64,000 nt of DNA, taken from contig CM049306.1 in assembly GCA_026874595.1 (NCBI GenBank), forward strand, positions 45,634,019 to 45,698,018, in the 5' to 3' direction. This DNA comes from Sipunculus nudus. Taxonomy: Eukaryota; Annelida; Sipuncula; Golfingiida; Sipunculidae. A program made the translations under genes and the position numbers. Shown here in pieces: positions 1 to 10,945 of this stretch. Each line of letters starts with the position of its first letter. The stretch's first letter is position 1. Under the pieces are notes generated by a model that made no database searches, had not been told where the DNA came from, and saw nothing but the letters and a program-made list of their open reading frames with translations.

Positions 1-260
1 GCCTGTCTAAAATAAACTTTCCAGTTAAAAATGTATTCCCAAAACAAGTTTGATAGATTGATAGTATAAGTATTGTAATTCATTATTCTTTAATTATTTA
101 TTTTAATATATATTAATAATTATTTTATTTATTCATTATTTTATATATATTAAAATCTTCACGACAATATATATTCATTTGCTCTTTGGAACATCAAGCA
201 AGTGCGTAGCCAAGATTGAGGGAGGGGAGGGGGCCAAAAATTTTTGCAATGGCAATTGAA

Positions 261-340
<80 letters not shown>

Positions 341-1793
341 GGGTTGTAATAAGGCCTTTCCACCTGTCTCAGACAGGCAAACATGTGCACAGAAAGGCAC
401 TTTTCATTTTGTACCAATCCGCAGGAAAAGTGAACACCTGTTTTCCACATTAGTAATAAACATGACACAACAACGAAATATTTTACATCTAGTCTTCCAC
501 CGAAGTTATATTTTATATATTTTCCCATAAAACAATGTCAATAATTTTTTTATACTTTCCGGCATTAAGGCCCTCATCTTCTATATATTTCCCTGTTTTC
601 CACTGCACAATCGTATTTCTAATATGACAGTGTTTCTATTGAAAACATTCGGTTGGTTTGCATGAATCTGGGCATGTTTAAGATGGCATGCATAAGATGG
701 CAGAATCAGGTTTACACTAAGCAAAGTGTGACAGAAAATATGACATGACGGTATTATGCATCTTTAGGCAAAAGGCAATTTTTTTCTGCGGAAAGGCAAA
801 CCTGTAATAATGCCTTTGAATTCCAATTAGAAATATAGATATCATATTTGTAGGATCAAACCTATTAAAATGAAGAATTATCAATAAACAATACATTAAA
901 TAACTGCACGTTAATTAACTGCATGCTTTATATTGAGATTAGTCCCTAAATATGCGGAAACCAGTGACAGGAATTTCATGATTTTTTTTTCTCCTTCGGT
1001 AGAACGGTAGTATTGGGTGGGAGTCTGTGTGTGTGGGGGGAGGGGGAGAGGGGGCATGTTACCTTATGTTAACGGTATACTGTAGTCTGTAGGATTACTG
1101 TTTGAATTAAAAAGGAAATTCTAACCTCAATGGAAATGTCTGAATCTATAGCAACTTTAATATCGCCAACTGGTCTTAAAAATTCCAAGGCAGCATTTAC
1201 ATAACAATAGAACCATAGACTTCAGGCTTGAAGCAGCCTGTCATACGCAGGTGCATAAAAAAGATGGAATCAGTCCACTGAATGCGGAATATTTAAGAAC
1301 TGGGCTGCTCCAGACAACCACTATTGTGTGCTAACCGTGAAACATCAAGTATTATATATAACTCTTTATTTTGGATTGAAGAGTATCAGAGATACAAGAG
1401 CAGAATTCTGTTCGACTGAAAAGTTTACAGAGGGTGTTTCATGACAAGAAACTTTCTTTCAAAAGTTTGAAACAGTTTCGAAGGCAGGTTATAATTTAAC
1501 GTGCAGTTGACTTTATTATATGTGAATTTTTTAATGAAAAATGTGCAGTTGTAATTCTAGATCTGTGCTTTTCTCAAATTTATAAGTTTTGATCTATTCA
1601 CAGCATGGAAAACCACTTTTATGCTCATGTATAAATGATAGTATTTTATCGATCTGTCATGTCAACTGAACTCATACAATGTATGATTGGCTGTGGTATG
1701 AGTCGACAAACGTTGTAATATTATAATAATTGTATATCATTTTTCATGTTTTCAACTTTTCATTCATAATTCATTGATAAAATGTATATTATA
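1..1793. other. AT-rich intergenic DNA, no gene seen
   Basis: No open frame here has splice-site or composition support; the longest ones run through the (AT)n array. A short unit near 205-240 (GTAGCCAAGATTGAGGGAGG) resembles the start of a purine/G-run repeat common in marine invertebrate genomes. A G-rich patch lies at 1017-1056. Nothing else was recognised. Confidence 0.55.
267..338. repeat. (AT)n microsatellite
   Basis: A nearly pure AT dinucleotide run of about 70 bp. Frames that read Y-I-Y-I or T-Y-I-Y through it are artefacts. Confidence 0.97.
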
Positions 1794-3100
1794 CTAGTTG
1801 ATAAACCCGGTATACAGGTCTTTTTACCGGGGTTGGGGAAATGTTTTAACTGATATGTGAAATGTTGGCTCATTTTATTATTCTTAAAATTAAACAGAAA
1901 TATAGATTTTTAGTGGGATTCTGTCTCAATAAGATTTATACATATATTTTATTTACATTTATTTTTATTTTGTGGCGCTGTGCTCTGGCAAGAACTTCAT
2001 ACATCGGTATGTATAACTGGAAGATCTGGTCAGTGATGATGTATACATTTGCTAACCGGAATATATGCGGGACATTCAGATTTTCGACGATCTTTGACTG
2101 GTCATTGTTGGGAGACGTATAATGAATACTATGATGTGAGGAAGACATGAAAGATGATTTAAATGCACGGTTTAAGGCAATGAAGCTGTTCCTGAAGAAA
2201 GAAACGAAAATAACGCATACCTCGTTATAGTAGCACAAGCGGACCCAAGGGGAGTCGGGGGGGGGGGGGGGGGGTTACCCCCTTCCCAGCTGCCGCCACC
2301 TTTTCACATTAACTGACCACGCACGTTAGTCAGAGACTGGGTCCTATGTGAAGGACACGTGGCTGTATTTATTTTCCCTATATAACATCTATAAAACACC
2401 TGAGGTTTGGGCCTCTTTAAAATAATTTTCAAAATAAATTCTGATATTAAACTTTTTTTTACCTGAGAATTTGTTGTTTCTCCAGTCAAACAAGACCAAG
2501 AAAAAGGGGGCTTGTGTATCTCATTTTTTAACCATCCTGGCCCGAATGCAGTGAAGCCCAAAATACCCCACCAAGCAGTCCCAAACAAGCATTTGGACAA
2601 CATCTCTTTGATTGGCCATAGATTTTTAAAAAAATGACCAATACTGTCAATTTTATTGGAAATTATGCTTAACATACTTAAAAATCAAACAATGGGGTGT
2701 TTTTGATGCTCCAGCACATGATGGCTAGAGCCAACCAGAGAAAGCCAGACCATTTACTACTCTCCTTCAGGTTCAGGGCTTGGTGACCCCAGGTCATGTA
2801 AACAAATAGGACCACGTGACCTCAACCGAAACATGCATGCTTAAATCCGTCACCGTCAGTAGGGGTTATTCATATGCACAATAGAGGCGACAACACAGGC
2901 AATCCGGTCTTTGCTGAAGGCAGTTCGTCTGTTTTCGGTGGTTAGTGCCACGCAATTAATAAAACACATAAAAATTCCCTCAACATGATGTGTACATCAA
3001 CAATTATTTATTCTCATATCGGCGAGGTTAATGCGGAAACAATAACTTTAAAAAATGAGGTATGTCGCAGTTTCATACGCAACGCGCTTTTAGAGAACAT
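1794..3100. repeat. Long dispersed repeat R1, copy A
   Basis: This stretch aligns by eye with 20731-21660. Both start at an ACTAG followed by a short inverted ACCCGG...CCGGG motif, then share blocks such as GGGATTCTGTCTCAATAAGA, TGGTCAGTGATGATGT-like words, CAGATTTTCGA and AAAGATGATTTAAATG. A second shared half begins at a CTTAAATCCGTCAC word and ends near a TCTCATATCGGCGAG word. Copy A carries about 0.5 kb more in the middle (roughly 2240-2820), including an 18-base G run at 2257-2274. No terminal inverted repeat or coding frame was found, so the class is unknown; it looks like an old non-autonomous element. Confidence 0.8.
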
Positions 3101-3110
3101 TGCGAACAAA

Positions 3111-3640
3111 GGGGCCCGATATTCCTATTATAAGTATTAGATGGATATTATCAATGGCAATATGATAGAACATCGACTTTGGTTACGATTCTGTTCATAA
3201 CAATGAATGATTGTACAGTTATACATTACCACCCCCTTCATCGTAATCCCAAAATGCTCCATTTTATGATGACATGGTAGTGATTTGTGCAGCTCTAAGT
3301 TTAAAATATATCCTGTTCGAAAATACAAAGTTTCTTGCAGTATAGATAAAACTGAAGCAGGATTCCACTGACTAGGTTTCTATTTTGACGGTCGGATGTA
3401 AGGTTCGTGCGATGCAACTGTTGTTAGCGTGCAGCCCACAAACCTATATGCTGCAGCACGTGCTGGTTTCTGGATGAGTGATGTATTCTCGACATGACAT
3501 CATTGAGTCGCAAGGACATCTGCCTAAATATGACATAAAGAAATCACTAAAAACAATGATTAACAGGATGTACTTTAACCCTGTAACCCAGTTCAAGGAG
3601 TATATCCATTTAATGATATTTCACAGACTAAGATAAGATA
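3111..3640. other. Unique intergenic DNA, nothing recognised
   Basis: No coding signal, tandem repeat or mobile-element end could be seen. Confidence 0.45.
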
Positions 3641-3730
3641 AAATATGATCAGATATACTTTATTCCTCCCTTGCAAGGGAATTACATTGTGCCCGCACTT
3701 TAATAAAAGGCGATCATGCAGTAATCATCG
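3641..3730 (+). repeat. Possible LINE-type 3' tail
   Basis: It contains ATACTTTATTCCTCCCTTGC followed by AAGGGAATTACATTGTG, with a small CCCTTGC/GCAAGGG hairpin. This resembles the 'actttattgatccc...gggaaatt' 3' ends of several animal LINE and SINE families. No reverse-transcriptase frame lies upstream, so this would be a truncated copy. The assignment rests on motif memory only. Confidence 0.35.
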
Positions 3731-3919
3731 TTACTAAAATACAGAAAACTTCATTATAAATATAATAAAAATAGTGGTAATATTGAAGAAATACTATATA
3801 TTGAAGTACAATATTATATGATGTACAAGAAATAAACTACTCCATAACAGTCAGAATATCACAGTTATATCTGTCACCTCGCCCTCCCCTACCAAAAACA
3901 ATCACACAATAACACAAAT

Positions 3920-4123
3920 TGGGGTCTGGACGGTCGAGTGGTAAAACGCTCGGCTCTCTCCGCTGGCGACCCGGGTTTGATCCCTGAAGTAGGTTGTACT
4001 TGCCTGTCCGAGGCCGGTGGTTTTCTCCGGGTTCTCCAGTTTTCTCCACTCCTACAACATCTGAGTCATGGAGAGTGCCGCGATTAATTATAATAACTAT
4101 TTGTACAATCCATGTAAAATAAA

Positions 4124-4127
<4 letters not shown>
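3920..4127 (+). mobile_element. tRNA-derived SINE with MetaSINE-like central block
   Basis: The 5' part is tRNA-like: an A-box-like CGGTCGAGTGGTAAAACGC, then the B-box-like GGGTTTGATCCC at about 3972-3984, suiting RNA polymerase III. A central block follows (about 4014-4053) with GGTGGTTTTCTCCGGGTTCT then CCAGTTTTCTCCACTCC, resembling the conserved domain of the MetaSINE superfamily found in molluscs and other animals. The unit ends in an A/T-rich tail that runs straight into an (AT)n array. It has no coding capacity. Family naming is from memory of the domain. Confidence 0.65.

Positions 4128-4179
<52 letters not shown>
4128..4179. repeat. (AT)n microsatellite
   Basis: A pure AT run directly after the SINE tail, so it may have grown from that tail. 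Confidence 0.96.
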
Positions 4180-4181
<2 letters not shown>

Positions 4182-5507
4182 TTTATATATAAATAACACA
4201 TGCTGCTGTTTGTTCACAGATCGGCAAATGATCAAATACTATTATAACGGATAAAAAGAGTATTGTATAGAGAGACGGCACGAGGAAAGAAAGAGGCTCG
4301 TCCATTGCCAAATAGGATCGTACATTGCATAATTTTTTTTGAATACCATATAGCATGTAACCTGAGGTAATGCTCTTTATACTGAACATAAAAGATTATA
4401 CTTTAGTTGATGTTCACGTTACACTTTGCTGCATTTGCGTTATGTAAAGCAGTCAGATGTTTCATGGGACACTTGCAAGTTTGGTGAAATGTCATTTATG
4501 AAAGTTTATTTATGACCCGCTAAATACCGTCACAAAGGTTACTTTGTCAACCAAAATTTGTTTCTTATAGGCCTGGTATATACTTTCATCAGGCGAGCTA
4601 TAGGAGAGATAACCTTTGAGGACAAATATTAATATAACTTATGCGCCGTTACTGTAGTAATGTAGTGTTGAAGTACTCTTTTTCGCTGATGCACAGAAAA
4701 TACCAAAAAACGCATGCGTTTTTCAAACTTGTCGGGAACATGGGCTTTCATCACGGACAAATGTGGCATTTTGAAACGTAAGACCCGCGTATGCCCTTTA
4801 TTCAGAACAACATCAGACAGACTGCAGGTGTTAAACAAAATGAAAATTTATGAAAAACAAAGGGCTTGCCTAGCAACATTTCATAAAAGCGCCCGAAAGA
4901 ACCATACAGATATTAGGCCATGATCTTTCTTCGTATATATGTCTGGGTGCCACGGAAGACGGAGAAAATATGTCAGTTATATTCGATAAGGCCGATTACT
5001 AATAAAACTGAGATGTATAAAGAGATGCATACTCCTTTTTATTGTTCTGGATGATTCAGTTAACACTTAGTGATATCCCGCCCAACCATCACCCCTGTGA
5101 TACGAAAACAATAATGCATTTACCAGAAAGCACTCAGAAACCGCATACATCAGCCTACAGGGCATCCGGAATATTAACAGAATCCGGATCAACATTTGGT
5201 ATGTGTGTGTGATAAGTTAAAGGAGAAAATTATTAATCCAAGCCAAGGAGTATGGGTAAAGGGGGTCACCCACTCGATTGCTATACCACAGGTCAGCTCT
5301 CCACCAAAACAAAGGCGGGTTCAGTTTGATCACATCTGTGGATGCATGTAGGGTTATCCTTCGGAATTTTATACTATATGTTTCTCCCAATACAAATGAA
5401 AGACAACGGGCTCGCCCTCGAGGAAACAATTACCTTATCCCGAAATGGTAAGTAATCCCGTAAACAAATACCAGTTATGATGCGTTACTCAATACAATGG
5501 ATTATTA
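4180..5507. other. Intergenic DNA, no gene seen
   Basis: Short frames of 60-70 codons occur on both strands, but none has splice-site or composition support. No repeat family was recognised. Confidence 0.45.
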
Positions 5508-5832
5508 GGGGCGGATACAGGAATTAAGAACAGGGGGGGGGGGGCTCACATAGCGAAGCGGGTGATCCGAGGCGCGAAGCGCCGAAGGGGGGGGGGGGGT
5601 TGGAAGGTTCTACCCCTCTCCGAGGAGTAGATATTTTTTTGAAAATATAGGTTGTCATCGTGTAATCTGGGGTAGCTTTAATGCATTATAAAGCAAGACA
5701 TACATTGTAACTGTTCTATACACTTGGTCTTTAATTTTCATAATGTGTACATTGAGTTTTTTCCCAGATTTTTGGTAAGGTTGAAAAAAGGGGGGGGGGG
5801 GCGCCCTCCCCTCTTAATCCGTTTCTGATTAA
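5508..5832. mobile_element. MITE-like unit with imperfect inverted ends and G/C runs
   Basis: The left end (GGGGCGGATACAGGAATTAA, then GAACAGGGGGG) is matched imperfectly on the opposite strand by the right end (CCTCTTAATCCGTTTCTGAT). Inside are three G runs of about 12 bases and a GC-rich piece, CCGAGGCGCGAAGCGCCGAA, that folds on itself. Units opening with 'ggggcggatcca' and a G run, and closing with the inverse, are frequent in marine invertebrates. No transposase frame is present. Exact ends and target duplication are not clear. Confidence 0.5.
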
Positions 5833-6500
5833 TTTATGTGTGGTAAACCTCACCAACATTTCATCAAAATCCATTCATAACTGCAAACAGACCAACCAAC
5901 AAACGGCATATACGTAATACTTCCGGACTGAAACTAACAATATGAAACTTGAACATAGTTTCGGTCATCACACGCTTGGCCCCCCTACTTTTAAGAAATT
6001 GCAAACTATTCTAAAATAGGCTACACAATGTTTTCAGAGTTCCGTTTCCTGGAAATATATTTTTATGTTAACTAAATGGTTAAATTTTATTTTGTAATTT
6101 ACTGTATCTGTAAACTGATACAATTATTAGTAAAACCCTGCCAGGTTGATAGGGATCAGACCTATATGTTAAGTATGCAATGAAACAAATATTGCCCGAT
6201 TTCATGCCCATGTCAAGTTGATTGACCGAAGGACAGTTAACAGAGTAATACTTATAATATACTTTAAAATATCCCATGATAACGTCAACTATTATTTCAA
6301 CAAGTTTAAAGGGGAATCTAACTTCATTTTATTTATATACACTCTTGAAAAACTTTCATTTTTGGTTTTTACCTACGCTTTTTCGGGAATATAGAAAAAA
6401 GTGGTATAAAAAGTGCTAGCTAAATTATCAGTGTTCGACAGAGTATTCTCTGGAAACAAATTTTCTTTGATGGCGATATCCACCTCCCTTTTTATGTTTT
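5833..6500. other. Intergenic DNA, nothing firm
   Basis: A short piece at about 5866-5915 (CATTTCATCAAAATCCATTC, then an AACCAACAAAC-type run) resembles the 3' end of a dispersed repeat family also seen near 23920-23985. No gene was seen. Confidence 0.4.
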
Positions 6501-6539
6501 ATCTGATTTACACTAAATTATTTTTGCTGGCTGCCCCTC

Positions 6540-6835
6540 ACCGGTCAGGCCAGTTTGGCGCCTTTCTGACAGGGTATGTATCCCAGGATGCCCAGGGCCG
6601 GCCCGCTCCGGTGTAAACACTGTCACGCCACTTGTTCGTTTGGCACAGAGTGACCGCGTTTATCGCAGCGTCTGTCATCTCTGGTCTCATAGTGACGTCA
6701 CCGCCAGCGTTCCCGATTATGGTGAATCTTGATACCACAAAGCTAGACTGTCCAGTATCTCCTCAAATATTCCAATTCGAACTCAGACTTCGTTGTCAGC
6801 GGCTCGCATGAGCTAACCACTCGCCTACGCGTCTG
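6540..6835 (-). mobile_element. tRNA-like SINE head on minus strand with unresolved body
   Basis: Read on the minus strand from about 6831, there is an A-box-like GGCGAGTGGTTAGCTCATGC and, about 30 bases later, a B-box-like GAGTTCGAATTGG. That is the layout of a tRNA-derived SINE head or a tRNA pseudogene. The following 230 bases are GC-richer than the surroundings and may be the SINE body. The acceptor stem does not pair convincingly, so this is not called a functional tRNA. A 66-codon minus frame inside the body is probably accidental. Confidence 0.45.
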
Positions 6836-7302
6836 ATGTGGTTACTTTTACTATTGGTTTATGGTTTTTGGCTGGCCCAGACTGTAATTTGATGACTTGA
6901 GCATGTACAATGACATCTTTTTCAACAATCCAGCGCTATCTAATGGTAAAAAATCCAAACCAAAGAGACTGTGTTCTATTTGAATGAATTATAAGAGTTT
7001 CGCAACAAGGCATTAATATGGTTACTGATATAAGAGTCCTCTGACGGTATTTTTTATGTACTACCCATTGTTATAGGGAGCACGCAGTGTATATCACATC
7101 GAACGTTTAATATCTCTTAGCAGATTCTGGGTCATTTCAAAGAAACGGATGAATAAAGTGCAGTTTTATATATTTATTGTCAAGTATATAACAGTGTAAT
7201 CCCTTTTTCTACTGTTTAAAAATGGTTAAAGACAAAGCTAGAATTTTAGCGCAAATTAACACAGAACATGCTAAAGAGCATGTATAGGTGGGTAAGTATG
7301 TA
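6836..7302. other. Intergenic DNA, no gene seen
   Basis: Nothing recognised apart from ordinary AT-rich sequence. Confidence 0.4.
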
Positions 7303-7327
7303 TGTATATATTATATATATATATATA

Positions 7328-7370
<43 letters not shown>
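7303..7370. repeat. (AT)n microsatellite, interrupted
   Basis: An AT run with one or two GT interruptions. Confidence 0.95.
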
Positions 7371-7374
<4 letters not shown>

Positions 7375-7384
7375 GATGATCCAA

Positions 7385-7545
7385 GGAAATGTTCCACACA
7401 TTTCTGTTTGCATGTTGGTCTGTTTGTCTGTCAGCAGATTTGCGTATTAATCTACTGTACCGATTTCGACGAGACTGTGCATGAAATGATGGGCGACAAT
7501 GTGGACAAGAAAGTCATTTAAATTTTATGGCGGATCCCGATTCCA
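7385..7545. repeat. Diverged dispersed repeat of the 'GTTTGTCTGT' type
   Basis: It has TTGGTCTGTTTGTCTGTCAG, then an ACCGATTTCGACGAGACT word, and ends in a TTTAAATTTT...GGCGGATCC word. The region 10640-10945 has the same order of words, ending TTTGATGCGGATCTGG. Many animal genomes carry such units, with 'accgatttc' and 'ggtgcggatcc' landmarks. The overlapping plus frame from 7288 is an artefact of the AT run plus this repeat. Confidence 0.45.
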
Positions 7546-7854
7546 GGACTTAGGAATAGAGGGGTTCAACCCAGGACGATATTTAATGAGAAAACGTTAA
7601 AAAACTCAGGTAAGGGGAGGGGGTCACGCTCTCCAAGTTAGTTTGAATTTCTCAAAAAGCTGCAGTGACTAAGAAAGGGCTGATCTAGACCCCTTAGACC
7701 CCTCTCCCCTTTTAGTTCTAGCCGCTTCAGCTTTTGCTTTGGCGGAGATACGTGTTCTAGGGAACGTCATTCTAGTTTACTAATGTAACAAGTGACCCAT
7801 TGGTAATGACGTTCAGCTGACTTGAACAGTCTGTAATGTTAAAATTTTAGAGTG
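7546..7854. other. Possible degraded MITE with C/G-rich ends
   Basis: GACTTAGGAATAGAGGGGTT on the left and CCCCTCTCCCCTTTTAGTTC at about 7700 on the right are loosely inverse to each other and resemble the ends of the unit at 5508-5832. The match is weak. No gene was seen. Confidence 0.25.
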
Positions 7855-8330
7855 CTAAAAACACGGGTAACTCGCAAAATATACCACAGTGCCAAAGTTT
7901 TTGGTATTAGATAACAAGGATCTAGATATTTTTAAAAAAAAGTTTCTAGGTCAAGTGGTTACGAAAGAAATGCGTAAAAATAAAGAAAAATATAGATGGG
8001 GTCACCAGTCTTATCAAGTTGTAAGGGCTATATCAATGACCACCATGCTTGCCGAATTTCAGAAAGATCCATGCAAACATTACTAAAGCATGAATTTCAA
8101 ACATCAACAATTTTTTAATTTTTGAAACGTTTTATTTTTTTCAATTGTTCCCACATCAATGTTATATGTGTTGTTAATGCACAATGTTTGAGTTTTAGGG
8201 TTGATTGCAAAATTTTTGTTTGGCACCCCAGAACACTAATTAATCCAGGTCTAATTCTCTAAGAGTTACAACATACACAAAAGCACGCGTAACTCGCAAA
8301 TATGGGCCACAGTGACCTATTATTTGGAAA
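7855..8330. repeat. Direct repeat pair about 420 bp apart
   Basis: The piece at about 7861-7921 (CACGGGTAACTCGCAAA, CCACAGTG, TATTAGATAACAAGGA) recurs diverged at about 8283-8340 (CACGCGTAACTCGCAAA, CCACAGTG, TATTTGGAAAGCAAGGA). This may be a two-unit remnant of a longer tandem or of one element. The 65-codon frame at 7889 starts inside the first unit and is not supported. Confidence 0.6.
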
Positions 8331-8334
8331 GCAA

Positions 8335-8424
8335 GGAGATTTACCAAGGACCTACCTTGATGACGACGGAAAAAGGGTTATAGCTATAGCTCGGATGAGC
8401 TACGGTCAGCTGAGCTAAAAATTA
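8335..8424. repeat. Dispersed repeat end with TAGCTC/GAGCTA word
   Basis: It ends in TATAGCTCGGATGAGCTACG, then GTCAGCTGAGCT. The same ending, with a few changes, closes the repeat at 55431-55838. The word is partly self-complementary (AGCTC...GAGCT). An (AT)n array follows after about 15 bases. Confidence 0.6.
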
Positions 8425-8439
8425 CATGTTAAAATACAT

Positions 8440-8452
8440 AAATATATATATT

Positions 8453-8510
<58 letters not shown>
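8440..8510. repeat. (AT)n microsatellite
   Basis: An AT run with a few TTTATA interruptions at its left side, just after a dispersed-repeat end. Confidence 0.95.
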
Positions 8511-8513
<3 letters not shown>

Positions 8514-9894
8514 TTATAGTGCACACTATTGATTGATTAGAAAGAAATAACGTGCAGGAATAAAAAAAAGGTGATGGGGTTAACACATAACACACTGACC
8601 AGTCGAGTTCGTTACCGAGCTTTTAATGAGCGACTACCAAACCTCTGGGCACAAATGACGTCTTATTTTTTTCACTCTGAAGCATTTTCTGAACAACGGA
8701 TGTGACGTCTTTTTAATCCTCAGCCCCCATATATTTTCGGTTTGTTCACTGCCGACACAGCGTTGACAAGTTAAAGAATTCTTTTAAGTTTAAGACCGAA
8801 AGCCTGTACTTTCGTATACATTGCTTATATATATCCTGTGCTATGGCCTAATATAGGAAGAAGAAATTTGTCACCACTTCATAAATCTTTAAATTAATGT
8901 TTTACGAGCTCGACGATTATTTTCACGAGCATCACGGTGACGTAAATAAAAAAAACATGTTATCTTATTTTTTCAGACCTGCATCCAGTAAATGTCTGTT
9001 TTATTTTAAAAACATAAACTTCTTTCTCATGTAAAATAATACAAGAAACACTTGACAGTTTTCTCACAATTTATTTTGTTTAATTTTTTTGTTAGATTTA
9101 TTTTCATTTGGTGTCAATTTCCTGTTATTTACTTTTAATGAAGTACCGTAATCATTCATTCCAAGCCTTCTTTAAAATAAAAATCTTCATATGCCTACAC
9201 CGAAATATAGAAAACATATATACATACTTAAACATTGTAGATATACAATAAGGACAGATTGATTTTATAATGTGTCTTTGAGTTGAGCTCCGTCCAGACT
9301 GCTTCGTTATTATTTTTATTCTTTTTTTTTATATATTGTTGTTTCATGATGCTGCTGATGATGAAGATTATGATGATAATTATTATTAGTAATATTATCT
9401 TTATTATTATCATTTTATGGATTATTATCAATTTTTTTTTATCATCAATGATATTTGTTTCATTATTGAATTCGTTTTATAATTTCTTTATATATTTATA
9501 CACAGGGTCATATTTGGGTTCAGGAATGACGGTGGTCTTTCATCAAACTCATAAAAAAATGGTAAATTACATGAACACATATATACATATTTGATTACAG
9601 ATAACATCAAATCTTACATTTGCAGCAATTAGTGTTAAGTGATAGAACAAGCAGCATGTCTTTAAAAATAAATATTAATTGTTAGTATGTTTTTTTTAAA
9701 AAATCATATAAAAGAATTTAAAAAAGACCTATATCACGTATAAGAGTACGAAGCTAAGATTTAAAAAAGAAGGATTTTCACTAATCTGAAGCTTCTTTAA
9801 AAATTTTTAGGCAGTATGATTTAGACACATTGGCTCTGTACATGTGTCCGCGAAACTGGTCCGCATGCATACGAATCCCCTTGTGTAAAGATTT
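8511..9894. other. Intergenic DNA with an ATT/ATG-rich patch
   Basis: No supported gene. At about 9300-9450 there is degenerate trinucleotide sequence (GATGATGAAGATTATGATGA and TTATTATTATC words), which explains the 103-codon plus and 67-codon minus frames. The rest is AT-rich and unrecognised. Confidence 0.5.
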
Positions 9895-9978
9895 TTCTTA
9901 TTTCCTTTTCAAAATATACTTATCTGATTTCAAATATTTCTTATTTCCTTTTCAAAATATACTTATCTGATTTCAAAA
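9895..9978. repeat. Two-copy tandem duplication, period 43 bp
   Basis: TTCTTATTTCCTTTTCAAAA followed by TATACTTATCTGATTTCAAA occurs twice back to back, starting at 9895 and 9938. The copies are essentially identical, which implies a recent event. Confidence 0.9.
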
Positions 9979-10639
9979 AGATCACTCACTCTGATTTGCA
10001 ACTGGCCCTGTTTTAAGATTAAAATGTATCAGAGTTTAAAATAATTCAAATAAGAATTTTTGAAAATCAGATTTTTTTCTTAGTTTGTTTTCAAATATAT
10101 ATATTTCTCTAATTTTCAAACAGATATTCGTACTCTTTGTATGAGGCTTTTCGACGACGGGTCTAATATTAAAGAAGAATTCTCTAGTTGCCTAAAAATC
10201 AGCTGTACCCATCATGTGCGTGTTTTTTTCATCTTTTATAGTTTATATCCTTTGGTAAACCTTGTATCTGAATTATTTATAGTCAGGACAATTCAAACTG
10301 AAAGCTATTTTCATAACCTAGTGTTTCAACAGGATATATTGCTCCAGGATAATACGTCGTCATTTAAACCGGCTATTTCATCGTTTTATAGTGCGTTTGT
10401 ATGAGCCATAAACAACATATCACTTGCGTCCAACGCACAAACATACTACACCCGTGCATTATTTGTTAAGTTGAGCACTTGGGACCAAAAGAGATTGGGT
10501 GAAGGGATTATTTCTTAAATCTCAAGCGTTTCGTGACAGCTTGGTATATTAGTAAATCTTTACTCAACTAGATTTATCTTCTTCTTTGTCAATGGCTGTT
10601 CAGTCATGAAATCATGTTTTCTATTTAATTCCATTTATT
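9979..10639. other. Intergenic DNA, no gene seen
   Basis: The 87-codon plus frame at 10141 has no splice sites, codon-use or family signal that I can see. Nothing else was recognised. Confidence 0.4.
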
Positions 10640-10945
10640 ACCTTCGGGACGATTGTTATAGTAATTTTTTCATCCATGTTTGTCCACATGTTTGTCTGTT
10701 TGTCCACACAATAAGTCTAAAATTTCCCAAATAAGTCATTTGTAGAACGATTGGAAAATTGCAAAAACTTACATCAATCTGGTAATATTTACCATTTTTT
10801 CAGCTTTTTTTGTCCACAAATTATCTCCTAAAATTCTAAGGTTAACTAAGTGTCAATAAACTTTCTTAGTGCGCGTTAAGGGCCAATGATTTTTTTTTTT
10901 ACATTTTGATGCGGATCTGGTGGAGGCATGTGCTTTCGGAGAACT
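10640..10945. repeat. Diverged dispersed repeat, same type as 7385-7545
   Basis: It has ATGTTTGTCTGTTTGTCCAC near 10690 and ends with TTTGATGCGGATCTGGTGGA followed by GGCATGTGCTTTCGGAG. Between them are words typical of this family (AGTGCGCGTTAAGGGCCAATG). No coding frame. Confidence 0.45.

Noticed and set aside
175-530. Four overlapping frames of 68-117 codons on both strands
   Set aside because: All read through the (AT)n array (Y-I repeats) and start or stop in unrelated DNA.
3921-3992. Functional tRNA gene
   Set aside because: A- and B-box-like words are present, but the stems do not pair as a tRNA and the sequence continues into a SINE domain.
3837-4235. 132-codon minus frame
   Set aside because: It spans an (AT)n run and the reverse strand of the SINE.
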